From: Imperialibacter roseus
GTDB taxonomy: Bacteria > Bacteroidota > Bacteroidia > Cytophagales > Cyclobacteriaceae
Assembly (NCBI RefSeq): GCF_032999765.1
Contig: NZ_CP136051.1
Location: forward strand, 620,001 to 684,000
Direction: 5' to 3'
Length of the DNA: 64,000 bases
Part shown: piece after piece, positions 6,855-16,268 of the stretch
Position numbering within the stretch: position 1 is the stretch's first letter
How the letters are laid out: every line of letters begins with the position of its first letter
Program-made: the position numbers and the translations under genes
The notes under the pieces: generated by a model
Database searches by the model: none
What the model was told of the DNA's origin: nothing
What the model saw: only the letters and a program-made list of their open reading frames with translations

Positions 6855-8777
6855 ATGAAAGGAAGGAAGATACTTTTTATACTACTGTTCTTAATGAGCG
6901 GGTCGGTGCCCCCCTTGTTCGGGAGACATTTTTACCAGGAACCGGCGAAACCATCTCACGATCACGTCTCGCTTGTCGACAGCATTAACCATCTTGCCGG
7001 CGTTTTCCTTAGAACGGAGCCTGATTCCGCTCAGGCATTAATCACCGAATCACTGGAAGTTTCCCGACAGTACGACTACACTGCAGGCGTTGCGAGGGCT
7101 TTATTTCTACAGGGTAACTATTACCAGAACAGAGGCCAGCTTGAGCTTGCCTACAGGACTTTTTACGAGTCGCTTCAACTTCATGAATCTGAGAAGGACA
7201 AAAAAAGCGTAGCGGAATGTTATAATAGCATCGGCGATGTTTTCAGAAGGCAAAAGAACTACAAGGAAGCAAGCAGAAACTATGATTTGTCCTTTGCTTT
7301 GGCCAACGAAATAGGAGATTCAGCACTAGTCTCGGAGAATATCAACAATTTTGGCGACGTTTTCAGAGATCAAAAAGACTACGATGCGGCTATTCTTCGG
7401 TACAATGAGGCACTCGAAATTGATCTGAAAATAAACAATGGATACGGCGTAACCGATGGCTATAATAACCTGGGCGATGTGTATCTCTACCTGGCAGACT
7501 ACGACCAGGCCATATCGTACTACAATCGTGCCCTGAGGCTGGCAGAGTCAATGAATAATCAGCTGGAGGTGGCAGACAACCTCAATAAACTGGGCCGGGC
7601 TTATGCTGCAAAAGACGACCTGGAAACTGCTTTGTTTTACTCGAAGCTGGCAGCCACGGTAAGCGGCAGAATCAGGCTAACTGAGGAGCTTATGGAAGCC
7701 TACTACAGCCTGGCGGAGGTGTACCAACGGGTGGGCAGGTATGACAAGGCACTTGAGAGCCATATGCTGTATTCCAAGTTTCAGGACTCACTGCTTGACG
7801 TTAGGTCCGTTCGCAAAATATCGGAACTACAGTTTTTGTTTGAATCAGAGAAGAAGGACAGTGAAATTCTATTGAAAGAAGCAGAACTTGAAACACAGTC
7901 CGTTCAGCTCAAATGGCTGATTACGGCGGTTATACTGCTGATCATTTTGGCACTGGTGTTTTATCGAAACTACATTTCAAAGCAAAGGGTAAACAACAAG
8001 TTGATTGCTCAGCAGGAGGAAATCAAACGCCAGACCGAAAGACTGGAAGAAAAGAACCGACAGCTGAAAATTATCAATGAAGAAAAAAATGAAATCATTG
8101 GCATGGTAGCGCACGATTTGAGAGCACCGATCAACCAGGTCATGTCGGTGGTTAACCTTATGCACTACGAAAAGGAATCATTTTCCGACGATATGGTTTC
8201 CTATCTGAGCATTATGGAACGGGCTACTACGAGAATGAAATTCATGGTGAGCGAGATTCTTGATGCGGAAGCGATAGAAAACTCGACTTTCAATATGGAT
8301 ATTGAAAATGTCGACCTGTGCGAAATTATTGAGGAGGAGAAGAAGAATTACCGGTTATATGCCGACAAGAAAAAGTTAAAACTGACTACTGAACTGGTGG
8401 GAAACCCAGCTTGCGCCAGGGTTGATAAAAATATCTACCGGAATATAATAGAGAACCTGCTTTCCAATGCGCTGAAGTACTCTCCAGAAGGAAAAGAGAT
8501 CAAGTTGATTCTCCGGTTTGAGGCTGACAGGGTTGTCACTTCGGTGAAGGACGAAGGGCCTGGGTTGAGTGACGAAGATATGAAAAGGGTTTTCGGAAAA
8601 TACCAGAGACTAAGTGCTCAGCCAACGGGAGGTGAGGAAAGCATCGGGCTTGGGTTGTCGCTGGTGAAAAAATTCACTGAAGCCATGAACGGAGAGGTGT
8701 GGTGTGAAAGCACAGAAGGAAATGGCGCCGAATTTTTTGTGTCATTTGAAAAAGTAACTTCCAATTCAAACAAATAA
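6855..8777 (+). CDS. Sensor histidine kinase with extracytoplasmic TPR domain
   Basis: This is a 640-residue protein from the ATG at 6855, which opens a signal sequence (MKGRKILFILLFLMSGSVPPLFG); an ATG 60 bp upstream gives no signal and was rejected. About six TPR motifs (residues 30-330, with repeated YNxxGDVYxxxxDYxxA) are followed by one membrane helix (LKWLITAVILLIILALVFY, about 352-372), a coiled linker (QQEEIKRQTERLEEKNRQLK), the H-box VAHDLRAP with the phosphorylated His near 420, and a HATPase domain with N box (NLLSNALKYS) and G boxes (DEGPGLS, GLGLSLVKKF). It lacks a receiver domain and no regulator is adjacent. The following phosphatase gene begins 6 bp later, so they may be co-transcribed. 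Confidence 0.92.
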   Translation: MKGRKILFILLFLMSGSVPPLFGRHFYQEPAKPSHDHVSLVDSINHLAGVFLRTEPDSAQALITESLEVSRQYDYTAGVARALFLQGNYYQNRGQLELAYRTFYESLQLHESEKDKKSVAECYNSIGDVFRRQKNYKEASRNYDLSFALANEIGDSALVSENINNFGDVFRDQKDYDAAILRYNEALEIDLKINNGYGVTDGYNNLGDVYLYLADYDQAISYYNRALRLAESMNNQLEVADNLNKLGRAYAAKDDLETALFYSKLAATVSGRIRLTEELMEAYYSLAEVYQRVGRYDKALESHMLYSKFQDSLLDVRSVRKISELQFLFESEKKDSEILLKEAELETQSVQLKWLITAVILLIILALVFYRNYISKQRVNNKLIAQQEEIKRQTERLEEKNRQLKIINEEKNEIIGMVAHDLRAPINQVMSVVNLMHYEKESFSDDMVSYLSIMERATTRMKFMVSEILDAEAIENSTFNMDIENVDLCEIIEEEKKNYRLYADKKKLKLTTELVGNPACARVDKNIYRNIIENLLSNALKYSPEGKEIKLILRFEADRVVTSVKDEGPGLSDEDMKRVFGKYQRLSAQPTGGEESIGLGLSLVKKFTEAMNGEVWCESTEGNGAEFFVSFEKVTSNSNK

Positions 8778-8783
8778 ACATCA

Positions 8784-9869
8784 ATGTATCTAGCTAAAAG
8801 AATTCTTATGCTGCTGTTAGTAATAGTGGCATCCTGCAATCCTCCAAAGGAGGTTTCTACTCAACCTGAGAAAAAGGCGGTGAAGAATGTGATCTTCATG
8901 GTAGGTGATGGCATGGGGCTTACACAAGCCACCGCAGGCTTGGTTGCCAATGATTTCAAGCTTAATCTTGAGAGGGTGCAATATGTTGGGTTAAGCAAAA
9001 CTTTTTCCAGCGATGCATTGATAACCGACTCAGCGGCTGGCGCAACTGCTTTTTCCATTGGAGAGAAAAGCTACAACGGAGCCATTGGTGTTATGCCCGA
9101 TTCAACTTCGAGAGAAACGATTCTGGAGACAGCCGGAGCTAAGGGACTTGCTACAGGTCTTGTTGTCGTATGCACCATTACCCATGCTACCCCGGGTTCC
9201 TTTTATGCTCATCAGCCATCGAGAAACATGCATGAGGAAATTGCTTCCGACATGATCGATTCGCCTCTCAACTATTTTGTTGGAGGGGGAAGAAAGTACT
9301 TCGCCACTCGCAAAGACAGCAGCAGCATATTGCCTGCTTTGGAGGAAAAAGGCTTCAGTTTTGTAGAAAGCCTGGAGGCATTCAAAAGTAGTGCATCGGA
9401 GAAAATTGGCTATTTCATAGCTGATGGGGAGCCTGCTCCCGTGGCAGAAGGCAGAGGGCCGATCTTGAGCGATGCGGTAGAAGCGATGCTTCCAAAATTA
9501 GCCAGCGACCCAGAGGGCTTCTTTTTGGTCGTAGAAGGTTCTCAGATTGACTGGGGTGGGCACTCCAACGACTCTGACTATATCACCTCTGAGATGATCG
9601 ACTTTGACAACGCTATAGGCAAAGTGCTCGACTTCGCTGCTAAAGATGGTAATACGCTGGTGGTGATTACTGCTGACCATGAAACGGGCGGGTATTCGCT
9701 CACCGAATCAGAAGATCCGTGGAAGTTTGAGCCCAAGTTCACTACTGGGCATCACACCGCTACCATGGTTCCGGTGTATGCTTTCGGAGCCGGTTCGGAA
9801 GCGTTTGCTGGCATCTACCACAACACGGAAATTTACCACAAGATGATGAAGGCCTACGGCTGGAAATAG
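8784..9869 (+). CDS. Alkaline phosphatase, lipoprotein
   Basis: This 361-residue member of the classical alkaline phosphatase family (PF00245) hydrolyses phosphomonoesters. A lipoprotein signal (LLLVIVASC, Cys18) anchors it to the membrane. VIFMVGDGMG carries the first metal ligand, TDSAAGATA the nucleophilic serine (DSA), EGSQIDWGGH, TADHETGG and TTGHHTATMVP the remaining zinc/magnesium ligands. It is shorter than the E. coli enzyme (about 450 residues) but all key residues are visible. It starts 6 bp after the histidine kinase, suggesting a shared transcript. Confidence 0.93.
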   Translation: MYLAKRILMLLLVIVASCNPPKEVSTQPEKKAVKNVIFMVGDGMGLTQATAGLVANDFKLNLERVQYVGLSKTFSSDALITDSAAGATAFSIGEKSYNGAIGVMPDSTSRETILETAGAKGLATGLVVVCTITHATPGSFYAHQPSRNMHEEIASDMIDSPLNYFVGGGRKYFATRKDSSSILPALEEKGFSFVESLEAFKSSASEKIGYFIADGEPAPVAEGRGPILSDAVEAMLPKLASDPEGFFLVVEGSQIDWGGHSNDSDYITSEMIDFDNAIGKVLDFAAKDGNTLVVITADHETGGYSLTESEDPWKFEPKFTTGHHTATMVPVYAFGAGSEAFAGIYHNTEIYHKMMKAYGWK

Positions 9870-9878
9870 CTTGCCATG

Positions 9879-9920
9879 TGTTTTGAGCTTCTGGCACCTG
9901 CTCGCTGGAAGCTCAAAACA
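9879..9920. terminator. Bidirectional hairpin between convergent genes
   Basis: TGTTTTGAGCTTC (9879-9891) and GAAGCTCAAAACA (9908-9920) form a perfect 13-bp stem with a 16-nt loop. It lies between the ends of the phosphatase (plus) and the CHU_C protein (minus). T-runs inside and after the arms are short on both strands. Confidence 0.65.
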
Positions 9921-9935
9921 TTTGGTTTAAAATTC

Positions 9936-10778
9936 TTACCTGATAATACTCACTTCGCCTTTCCAGGTCTTATCTTTTATCGAATTGGTAAGCGTATAAA
10001 AGTAGACGCCTGACGGCCAGTTTCCGCCAGCCCAGTCATTTTGATAGTCTTCGGTTTCAAAGGCCATGTCGCCATCTCTGCTCACTACCTTAAGAGACGA
10101 TGAAGGCTTGATTCCTTTGATAAAAAACTGATCATTGAATCCGTCCCCGTTAGGTGTGAAAGCCGTGGGAATAATCAGTGGTTCCTCAATCAGGTCGAAA
10201 TTATCTATAAGAATATTGCCATTGGTTGCACGATTGCCTTCAGGGGTTGCCACAAAAACCAGGTACCTCAAGTTGTCCATTTCAGGCCGGATTACTTCCT
10301 CAAAATGTATCCAATCTGTGTTATCAATTAATGGAGACTCCCATAAAAGTTCTTCCATAAGGCAACTTTCGGTTCCTCCGTAAATTGTCAGCTTAATTGG
10401 CCGATTGACCCATACGAAAGTGCTATTATCATCGTATCCCATGTCATCGGCATGAGCCAGGCTTACGCTGATCACGTAAGGAAAGCCCGCAATCATTGGG
10501 AGGTTGAGTCTGGTTTCCATGTCCTCCCGCACTTCGAACGGTTCGACAGGAAGGCTCCGGGTAACGATGCCCATATAGGTTTTGCCATCATCGGCTGGTA
10601 AAGTCACACCATAAGAAAAAGGTTGGGTGTCCGGTGTGCTTTCGGATGAACACGGGTACCAAAACGCCGGTGGTCTGTTGGGGCGGTTGGCTCCTTCGAA
10701 TGATTTGTTGTTGACCAGCTGAGCCCAGCCAGAGTGTTGAAACATGTAAGCAAATAATAACAATACCAGGTTCTTCAT
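9936..10778 (-). CDS. Secreted protein with gliding-motility/T9SS type B C-terminal sorting domain
   Basis: This 280-residue protein has a signal peptide (MKNLVLLLFAYMFQHSGWAQ). The middle (about 25-200) is a carbohydrate-binding-like jelly-roll region (IDNTDWIHFEEVIRPE, ILIDNFDLIEE). The C-terminal 80 residues, from IIPTAFTPNGDGFNDQF to GVYFYTL and KTWKGEVSIIR, are the CHU_C / type B sorting domain (TIGR04131 family) used for export by the type IX secretion system and attachment to the surface. It is monocistronic and convergent with the phosphatase gene. Confidence 0.88.
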   Translation of the reverse strand: MKNLVLLLFAYMFQHSGWAQLVNNKSFEGANRPNRPPAFWYPCSSESTPDTQPFSYGVTLPADDGKTYMGIVTRSLPVEPFEVREDMETRLNLPMIAGFPYVISVSLAHADDMGYDDNSTFVWVNRPIKLTIYGGTESCLMEELLWESPLIDNTDWIHFEEVIRPEMDNLRYLVFVATPEGNRATNGNILIDNFDLIEEPLIIPTAFTPNGDGFNDQFFIKGIKPSSSLKVVSRDGDMAFETEDYQNDWAGGNWPSGVYFYTLTNSIKDKTWKGEVSIIR

Positions 10779-10867
10779 TCAGTTAAATATGGCCTGTTGC
10801 TTTTTATTCAATGACAATGAAAATTTCTGGCTCTACACAATCACCTAAAGGTAAACAGAATTTGGGC

Positions 10868-12148
10868 TTATTTTGAAACTATCTTGGTCAAAGCTTCCAC
10901 CAGCTTGTCGAGCTCTTTAATGGTGGTATACAAATGCGGAGCAATTCTGGCACCCTGTATGTCATCGTTGTCGATAGCCACAGTGAATATCTTGTATTCG
11001 GAATAAAGAGTATCTACCAGTTCATTCGGAGACATTCCTTCAACACCCAGATTGCAAATGGCGTAGGACTGGCCTTCTCCCAATGGCGTGTTAATTTTTA
11101 TTTTGGGAAAGCTTTTTACCTTACTCACCCAGTAGTGTTTGAGGTAGTTCAGCCGGGATGCCTTCAGGCTACTGCCTATACTCTCGTGGAACCGGATGGC
11201 AGCAGCTATCGACAGTTGATTGGCGCATGGTTGCGTGCCAAAGTGCTCCAATTTCTTGATGTTATCTTCAGCAAAGTCAGTGTCGCCAAAAAGTGGCCAT
11301 ATTTTGCTTGCCTTCCCTTTTTTTACATAGAGCAGGCCGTTGCCCAAAGGAGCGCAGAGCCATTTGTGCAGGCTGCACGCAAAATAGTCACAGTCTAGAT
11401 CCGAGATTTTGAACGGCACATGGGCAAATGCATGGGCTCCGTCTACGATCACTTCAATGCCCTTTTTGTGTGCCAGGGCACAAATTTCCTTGACTGGCAG
11501 CACCTGGCCTGTCAGGTAGGTCATGAACGATACCAGTATCACTTTCGTCTTACTGGTAACAGCTTTCTCTATAAGCTGCACGATTTGCTCTTGCAAATCG
11601 GGAACCAACGGAAGTGGGACCACCTTTACCGGCGTGCCAAATCTCTTTTGTCGCTGATCCAAAGCCTGAATCATGCTTGGGTACTCTCGATTGGTGCGGA
11701 GAATCTCCTCGCCCTCTTTCAACGTTAGCCCCTGAATGATGATGTTAAGCGATTCAGTAGTGTTTCTGGTCATGATGAGTTCATCGGTGCCACAGCCGGC
11801 AAAGTCTGCGAGCTGCTGCCGCAAGGCGTCTCTTTCTTCAAACTGCTTCCGTCTCATGTAGAAGCTTGGTGACTCATTGATCATGCGCACATTGTCGATC
11901 TGGTCTTCCAGGGTCACATTGGCAGCGGGGCTAAAATACCCAGCCTCCAGGTTGATGAAATGCGGGTTCTGTACGTAGCATTGCTGCACCTGATACCAGA
12001 ACGATTCATCGGTTATCAGCTCAGCATCAGACTTATCAAGAGGCTTTTTCAATTGGGGCAGGCTCTTTTCGGTGCTTGTTAATGGAAGAAATGTAGCACC
12101 AAGTGCAGCTTCGCTTGTTTTTGTTAAGAATGATCGCCTGTCAATCAT
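10868..12148 (-). CDS. Tat-exported class V aminotransferase-fold PLP enzyme (isopenicillin N epimerase-like)
   Basis: This is a 426-residue protein from the ATG at 12148-12146. That start places a twin-arginine signal (MIDRRSFLTKTSEAALGATF) at the N-terminus; an upstream in-frame ATG would bury it. The core is a fold-type I PLP domain: TRNTTESLNIIIQGL binds the cofactor phosphate, VIVDGAHAFAHV carries the aspartate for the pyridine nitrogen, and CSLHKWLCAPLGNG contains the Schiff-base lysine. Relatives include cysteine desulfurases, isopenicillin N epimerases and periplasmic ergothioneine-desulfurase-like enzymes; the substrate is unknown. Confidence 0.85.
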   Translation of the reverse strand: MIDRRSFLTKTSEAALGATFLPLTSTEKSLPQLKKPLDKSDAELITDESFWYQVQQCYVQNPHFINLEAGYFSPAANVTLEDQIDNVRMINESPSFYMRRKQFEERDALRQQLADFAGCGTDELIMTRNTTESLNIIIQGLTLKEGEEILRTNREYPSMIQALDQRQKRFGTPVKVVPLPLVPDLQEQIVQLIEKAVTSKTKVILVSFMTYLTGQVLPVKEICALAHKKGIEVIVDGAHAFAHVPFKISDLDCDYFACSLHKWLCAPLGNGLLYVKKGKASKIWPLFGDTDFAEDNIKKLEHFGTQPCANQLSIAAAIRFHESIGSSLKASRLNYLKHYWVSKVKSFPKIKINTPLGEGQSYAICNLGVEGMSPNELVDTLYSEYKIFTVAIDNDDIQGARIAPHLYTTIKELDKLVEALTKIVSK

Positions 12149-12240
12149 GGAAGTTTTTTTATTCAATAAAGCAAATTCTGCTGAGGGTAGCACGGTTGTT
12201 TAGGGGTATGTTATCAAAAGTTTGTCTTATAGTTACTTTC

Positions 12241-12308
12241 CAAGAAATACATAGGTTTCTTGTTTTCTGTATAAATACCACCCATGCATTAGCGGGTGGT
12301 ATTTTTTA
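12241..12308 (+). ncRNA. Two tandem hairpins, the second terminator-like, between divergent genes
   Basis: CAAGAAA (12241-12247) pairs with TTTCTTG (12256-12262), followed by TTTTCT. AATACCACCC (12274-12283) pairs with GGGTGGTATT (12294-12303), followed by TTTT. Both flanking genes start and point away from here (12148 minus, 12396 plus), so a terminator-like hairpin ends neither. It could close a short independent RNA or act in the leader of the 12396 gene. Confidence 0.4.
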
Positions 12309-12395
12309 TGCCCTATAGCTTCCGCAAAGAGGTATCTTTCTTACCTTATATAGTGTTATATTTCAAAATTCTTTTCCCGTTTGAACTCCAAAATT

Positions 12396-13079
12396 ATGAA
12401 TGTCAACAAGCTGCTTTTTACCGTGCTCCTGGCTTTTCTTTTTTCTCCGGCTTTTTCGCAGTCTTTTAATGGACGAAACCTTGCCGATCATATGCTGATC
12501 AAGATCATGGATAAGAGTCTTTACAAACAAGAATATCCTGTTGATGGCTCTCCTTACTTAAACCCAGAGTTTGTAGAAGGTGAGGTGTACACCAGCAAGG
12601 GAAACTATACCGAGGTGCCTTTGCGATACAATATTGATACAGATGTGATTGAATTCAGCCAGAACGAAGCGGTGTATGCACTTGATCCGGAGCCAAGGAT
12701 AAAGAAGGTGGTGATAGGGGAGAATGTGTTTGTGGTCGACAAAGGAGAAATAGTGGGTAAAATGAATAATAGCTTTTATCTGCGGCTTGACAGCGGTAAG
12801 GCTCAGTTGCTGATGAAAAAAACAGTGTCGTTCAGAGAAGCTCAGGCAGCGCAGGCCATGCAGGCGGCGTCCACCCCGGCCAGATATCAGAAGATGCCAG
12901 ATCAGTACTTTTGCAAAATAGGGGACGGCGGGGTAATGAAAATCGGCAGTATCAAGAAATTGATCGAAGAGTTTCCTGACAAACAGGAAGAGCTCAGTGC
13001 TTTCGCCAAAAAGGAAAAGATATCTCCTAAAAATGAGAAAGAGCTGGTCAGCTTTTTTCAGTATTACAATTCCCTATAA
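12396..13079 (+). CDS. Secreted hypothetical protein
   Basis: This is a 227-residue protein from the ATG at 12396, which opens a signal peptide (MNVNKLLFTVLLAFLFSPAFSQ); an ATG 15 bp upstream only lengthens the n-region. The mature part is rich in beta strands (GNYTEVPLRYNIDTDVIEFSQNEA, KKVVIGENVFVVD), then has an alanine/glutamine helix (EAQAAQAMQAA) and a lysine-rich C-terminus with IKKLIEEFPDKQEELSAFAKK. This is a common layout of small periplasmic proteins in the phylum but I cannot assign a family. It stands immediately before the permease array. Confidence 0.75.
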   Translation: MNVNKLLFTVLLAFLFSPAFSQSFNGRNLADHMLIKIMDKSLYKQEYPVDGSPYLNPEFVEGEVYTSKGNYTEVPLRYNIDTDVIEFSQNEAVYALDPEPRIKKVVIGENVFVVDKGEIVGKMNNSFYLRLDSGKAQLLMKKTVSFREAQAAQAMQAASTPARYQKMPDQYFCKIGDGGVMKIGSIKKLIEEFPDKQEELSAFAKKEKISPKNEKELVSFFQYYNSL

Positions 13080-13098
13080 CCCCGGTGCCAATCGGGGT
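13079..13098 (+). terminator. Weak hairpin after the secreted-protein gene
   Basis: ACCCCG (13079-13084) and CGGGGT (13093-13098) form a 6-bp GC stem right at the stop codon. No T-run follows, so termination here is uncertain. Confidence 0.3.
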
Positions 13099-13186
13099 AA
13101 TCGCATGGCTTGAGCCGGTAAGTAAGTTTTAGTTTGCTTTCAATCATCATTTCCTTTGCAAACAGGAAATAAATAATTTCTATATC

Positions 13187-13236
13187 ATTTGGTTTTAGGA
13201 ATCAAATCTGCTTACATTAGATTTGGTTTTAGGAAT
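13187..13236. promoter_or_regulatory. Candidate operator of PadR 1: 16-bp direct repeat
   Basis: ATTTGGTTTTAGGAAT occurs at 13187-13202 and again at 13221-13236, 34 bp apart. Between and overlapping them lies an inverted repeat, CAAATCT (13203-13209) / AGATTTG (13219-13225). The block ends 14 bp before the PadR 1 start, where autoregulatory PadR sites are usually found. Confidence 0.5.
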
Positions 13237-13250
13237 ATAATACGTAGACT

Positions 13251-13574
13251 ATGAAGCTAGGAGCATTTGAAGAATTGGTATTACTGGCAGTAGGTTCGCT
13301 TGGTGAGGAGGCCTATGGGGTTACCGTAAAGGAAACACTTCAGCAGAAAATGGGTAAGAGCCCCAGCATTGGTGCCCTGCACTCCGCTCTTTACCGGTTG
13401 GAGGATAAGGGCTGTGTAACGTCTGAGGAGGGCGGTGCAACAACAGAACGGGGTGGTCGCAGGAAGAAATTTTATAAGCTGACGGCCTATGGCATTACCA
13501 TGCTGGAAGAAGCCAATCAATTGCGAATGGAGTTTGCCCGTCAGGTGCCAGGGCTAAACTTAAGCACGGAGTAA
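13251..13574 (+). CDS. PadR-family transcriptional regulator 1
   Basis: This 107-residue winged-helix protein has the PadR pattern: LGAFEELVLLAVGSLGEEAYGVTV at the N-terminus, recognition-helix region SIGALHSALYRLEDKGCV and wing GGATTERGGRRKKFYKLTAYG. PadR proteins repress nearby genes and are released by small molecules or phenolic/antibiotic ligands; the ligand here is unknown. It lacks the long C-terminal dimer helix domain of PadR-s2, as is usual for the short type. A repeat pair lies just upstream and a permease gene 79 bp downstream. Confidence 0.9.
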   Translation: MKLGAFEELVLLAVGSLGEEAYGVTVKETLQQKMGKSPSIGALHSALYRLEDKGCVTSEEGGATTERGGRRKKFYKLTAYGITMLEEANQLRMEFARQVPGLNLSTE

Positions 13575-13653
13575 GTCGTGCCCACAGCGACACATCAGAT
13601 TTTATCGCTGTCAGTTCAGTGAGAAGCTGGCGGCACGATTTATAGAAAGAGCC

Positions 13654-16221
13654 ATGTCAAATAGAAAAATACACCCTCCCCGCCTTGCCGACCGCTTCCT
13701 CCGGTGGTTCTGCTCCGATGAAGTGCTTGAAACCCTTCAGGGGGATTTGTATGAGCTGTATGAAAAGCGGAGGGAGAAGAAGGGGGAGTTCCTTGCGGAC
13801 ATTTACTATGCGTTCGATGTGCTAAGTGCACTTCGGCCATTTGCACTTGAAAAGAAAAGGTCAAACTCAAATTATACAACGATGTTTCATCATTACTTAA
13901 CCATTTCGTGGCGGAATCTCCGGGTTAACCGCCTATACTCACTTCTCAATATTTCCGGGCTGGCCGTTGGGTTGGCTTGTGGTATACTGATCCTGTTATG
14001 GATTTCGCATGAACTGAGTTACGATACTTTCCACAGAAACCAGGCAAATATCTACCAGTTGATGCGCCATGAGGTAATGAGCGGTGAATACTTCACAGGC
14101 GATGTTACCCCTGCGCCATTGGGGCCGAGCCTGAAGAGTGGCATGCCCGAAGTACTTTATGCGACCCGGACGCTTGGGGCTGGCAAACAGCTGGTGAACG
14201 CAGGGCATGAAAACACCTATGAAGCGGTGCTTTATGCTGACCCTGATTTTTTTAATATTATGACCTTCCCGTCTGTTACCGGGAATGCTATAGAAGCATT
14301 AAATTCTCCTGGGAGTGTGGTCATTACCGAGCGTACTGCCAAAAAGCTATTTGAGCATGCAGACCCAATAGGAAAGGCGATCACTGTTAATAATACCGAC
14401 GAATTTTTGGTAGCAGCCGTTATTCGGGACGTCCCAACCAATAGCTCGATCCGATTTGATATCGTTATTCCTTTCAGCACCTATGAGCAAAACAGACATC
14501 TTAAATGGGACAATAATTCCTTCCAGACATGGATACTGCTTGCTCCGGCCACGAATTTGCTTGCTTTTAATGAAAAAATAGATGGCATGGTTGAAGAGCA
14601 TTTGGACAACGAAGAGGTTCATTTGTTTGCTTTTCCCCTCGAACGCCTGCACCTCTACAACCACTTTGCCAACGGAAGACCCGATGGCGGCAAAATAGAC
14701 TTCGTGTACCTGGTCGGTGCGCTTGGTGTGTTTATTTTGCTCCTTGCCTGTGTGAACTTTATGAACCTGGCCACGGCACGTTCTGAACGCCGGGCAAAGG
14801 AAGTGGGGATCAGGAAGGTGATAGGGGCACAGCGAAGAATCATTGTGGGGCAATTTTTGACCGAGGCAATGATGATCACTTTTTTTGGTCTTTTTCTCAG
14901 TGTTATTGCAGTCAAGCTTGTGCTACCCTCGTTTAATGAACTGACAGGAAAAGACCTTTCGATGTCGCTGGCCAACTGGCGACTATGGTCATCAGTGCTG
15001 TTGCTCGGCTGGACTACAGGTATGCTGGCGGGAAGTTATCCGGCATTTTTCCTAAGTGGCTTTAAACCGGTGCAGGCTATAGCTGGTCTGGGTAATACAG
15101 TAAAAGGCGCTTCTATTTTTCGTCGTGTGCTTGTAACCTTTCAGTTTTTTGTCTCCATTTTCCTGATTATATCAACGATTGTCATTTACGTGCAGCTGGA
15201 GCACATCCAAGGCAGGCCTTTGGGTTATGATCAGGAGACCCTGATCGAACTGCCGATGCGTGGAGACATGGGCAAAGCATTTGAAGTTTTCAAGAATGAC
15301 CTGCTTCAGTTGCAAGGAGTGACAGGCGTGTCGGCAGGTGGTGACAACCTGATCAAGGTAGGAGGGGGCGTCACCGGCTTTCAATGGCCTGGCAAAGGTC
15401 CCGACGAAGATTTCCCGGTCAATATTACCTCAGTGCATTACGACTGGATAAAGACGACAGGTCTGACGATGGCCGAGGGCAGGGACTTCAGCCCCGAATA
15501 TGGCACCGATTCGCTGGCTTGTTTGATCAACGAAACTGCAGTGAGGCGCATGAGGTTGGAGCAGCCAGTGGGCACTCATCTGGGAGAGAAAAGTTATATT
15601 GTGGGAGTGGTGAAGGACTTTGTATTTAATGACCCCACAAGTGACCCGGAGCCCCTTGTTATTTACCTGGGCACAAACCAGATCAGGCACATTTTTATCC
15701 GCTTTGAGAACGACCATGACTGGCAGCAGAGACTTGGTCAGATAGAGCAAATATTCGAAGGTTATTTCCCTGCCTATCCCTTCGAGGTGCATTTTACCAA
15801 AGACGAGTATCAAAAGCGCTTTGAAGTGATACGATCAATGAGAGGAATAGCCATACTTTTCAGTGGATTAGCCATCTTTATCGCTTGTCTGGGTCTTATC
15901 GGCTTGTCCGCCTACGTTGCTGAACGTCGCAAAAAGGAAGTAGGTATTCGTAAGGTGCTGGGAGCCACCATTTCAAATATCAGCATTGCCCTTTCTTTGG
16001 ACTTCCTAAAACCGGTGTTTTTATCCTTTCTCCTCGCAGCTCCCCTTGCAGGATGGCTATTAGACACCGGATTAGACAATATTGACTATAGGATAGAACT
16101 TTCGTGGTGGATATTTGCCCTGGCTGGCGGGGTGGCATTCACATTGGCCTGTCTAATGGTGAGCTATCACGCTATCAAAGCTTCAACCGCCAATCCTGTG
16201 GAATCGCTGAGAAGAGAATAG
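13654..16221 (+). CDS. Orphan FtsX/MacB-type permease with N-terminal prefix (block 1)
   Basis: This 855-residue protein has a cytoplasmic prefix at residues 1-76 (PPRLADRFLRWFCSDEVLETLQGDLYELYEKR) resembling permease prefix domain 2. The body begins at Met77: TM1 about 97-118, a MacB-like periplasmic domain to about 345, TM2-4 about 350-470, TM5 about 490-515, a second periplasmic domain, TM6-8 about 730-845. The two cytoplasmic coupling loops read RRAKEVGIRKVIGA and RRKKEVGIRKVLGA. It ends NPVESLRRE. No ATPase lies beside it, although this fold normally works with one. It is the only permease under PadR 1; transport or mechanotransmission substrate unknown. Confidence 0.88.
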   Translation: MSNRKIHPPRLADRFLRWFCSDEVLETLQGDLYELYEKRREKKGEFLADIYYAFDVLSALRPFALEKKRSNSNYTTMFHHYLTISWRNLRVNRLYSLLNISGLAVGLACGILILLWISHELSYDTFHRNQANIYQLMRHEVMSGEYFTGDVTPAPLGPSLKSGMPEVLYATRTLGAGKQLVNAGHENTYEAVLYADPDFFNIMTFPSVTGNAIEALNSPGSVVITERTAKKLFEHADPIGKAITVNNTDEFLVAAVIRDVPTNSSIRFDIVIPFSTYEQNRHLKWDNNSFQTWILLAPATNLLAFNEKIDGMVEEHLDNEEVHLFAFPLERLHLYNHFANGRPDGGKIDFVYLVGALGVFILLLACVNFMNLATARSERRAKEVGIRKVIGAQRRIIVGQFLTEAMMITFFGLFLSVIAVKLVLPSFNELTGKDLSMSLANWRLWSSVLLLGWTTGMLAGSYPAFFLSGFKPVQAIAGLGNTVKGASIFRRVLVTFQFFVSIFLIISTIVIYVQLEHIQGRPLGYDQETLIELPMRGDMGKAFEVFKNDLLQLQGVTGVSAGGDNLIKVGGGVTGFQWPGKGPDEDFPVNITSVHYDWIKTTGLTMAEGRDFSPEYGTDSLACLINETAVRRMRLEQPVGTHLGEKSYIVGVVKDFVFNDPTSDPEPLVIYLGTNQIRHIFIRFENDHDWQQRLGQIEQIFEGYFPAYPFEVHFTKDEYQKRFEVIRSMRGIAILFSGLAIFIACLGLIGLSAYVAERRKKEVGIRKVLGATISNISIALSLDFLKPVFLSFLLAAPLAGWLLDTGLDNIDYRIELSWWIFALAGGVAFTLACLMVSYHAIKASTANPVESLRRE

Positions 16222-16268
16222 GCTACTACACTATTTTCGTTCCCGCCACGCAGGTATAACAGACATAT

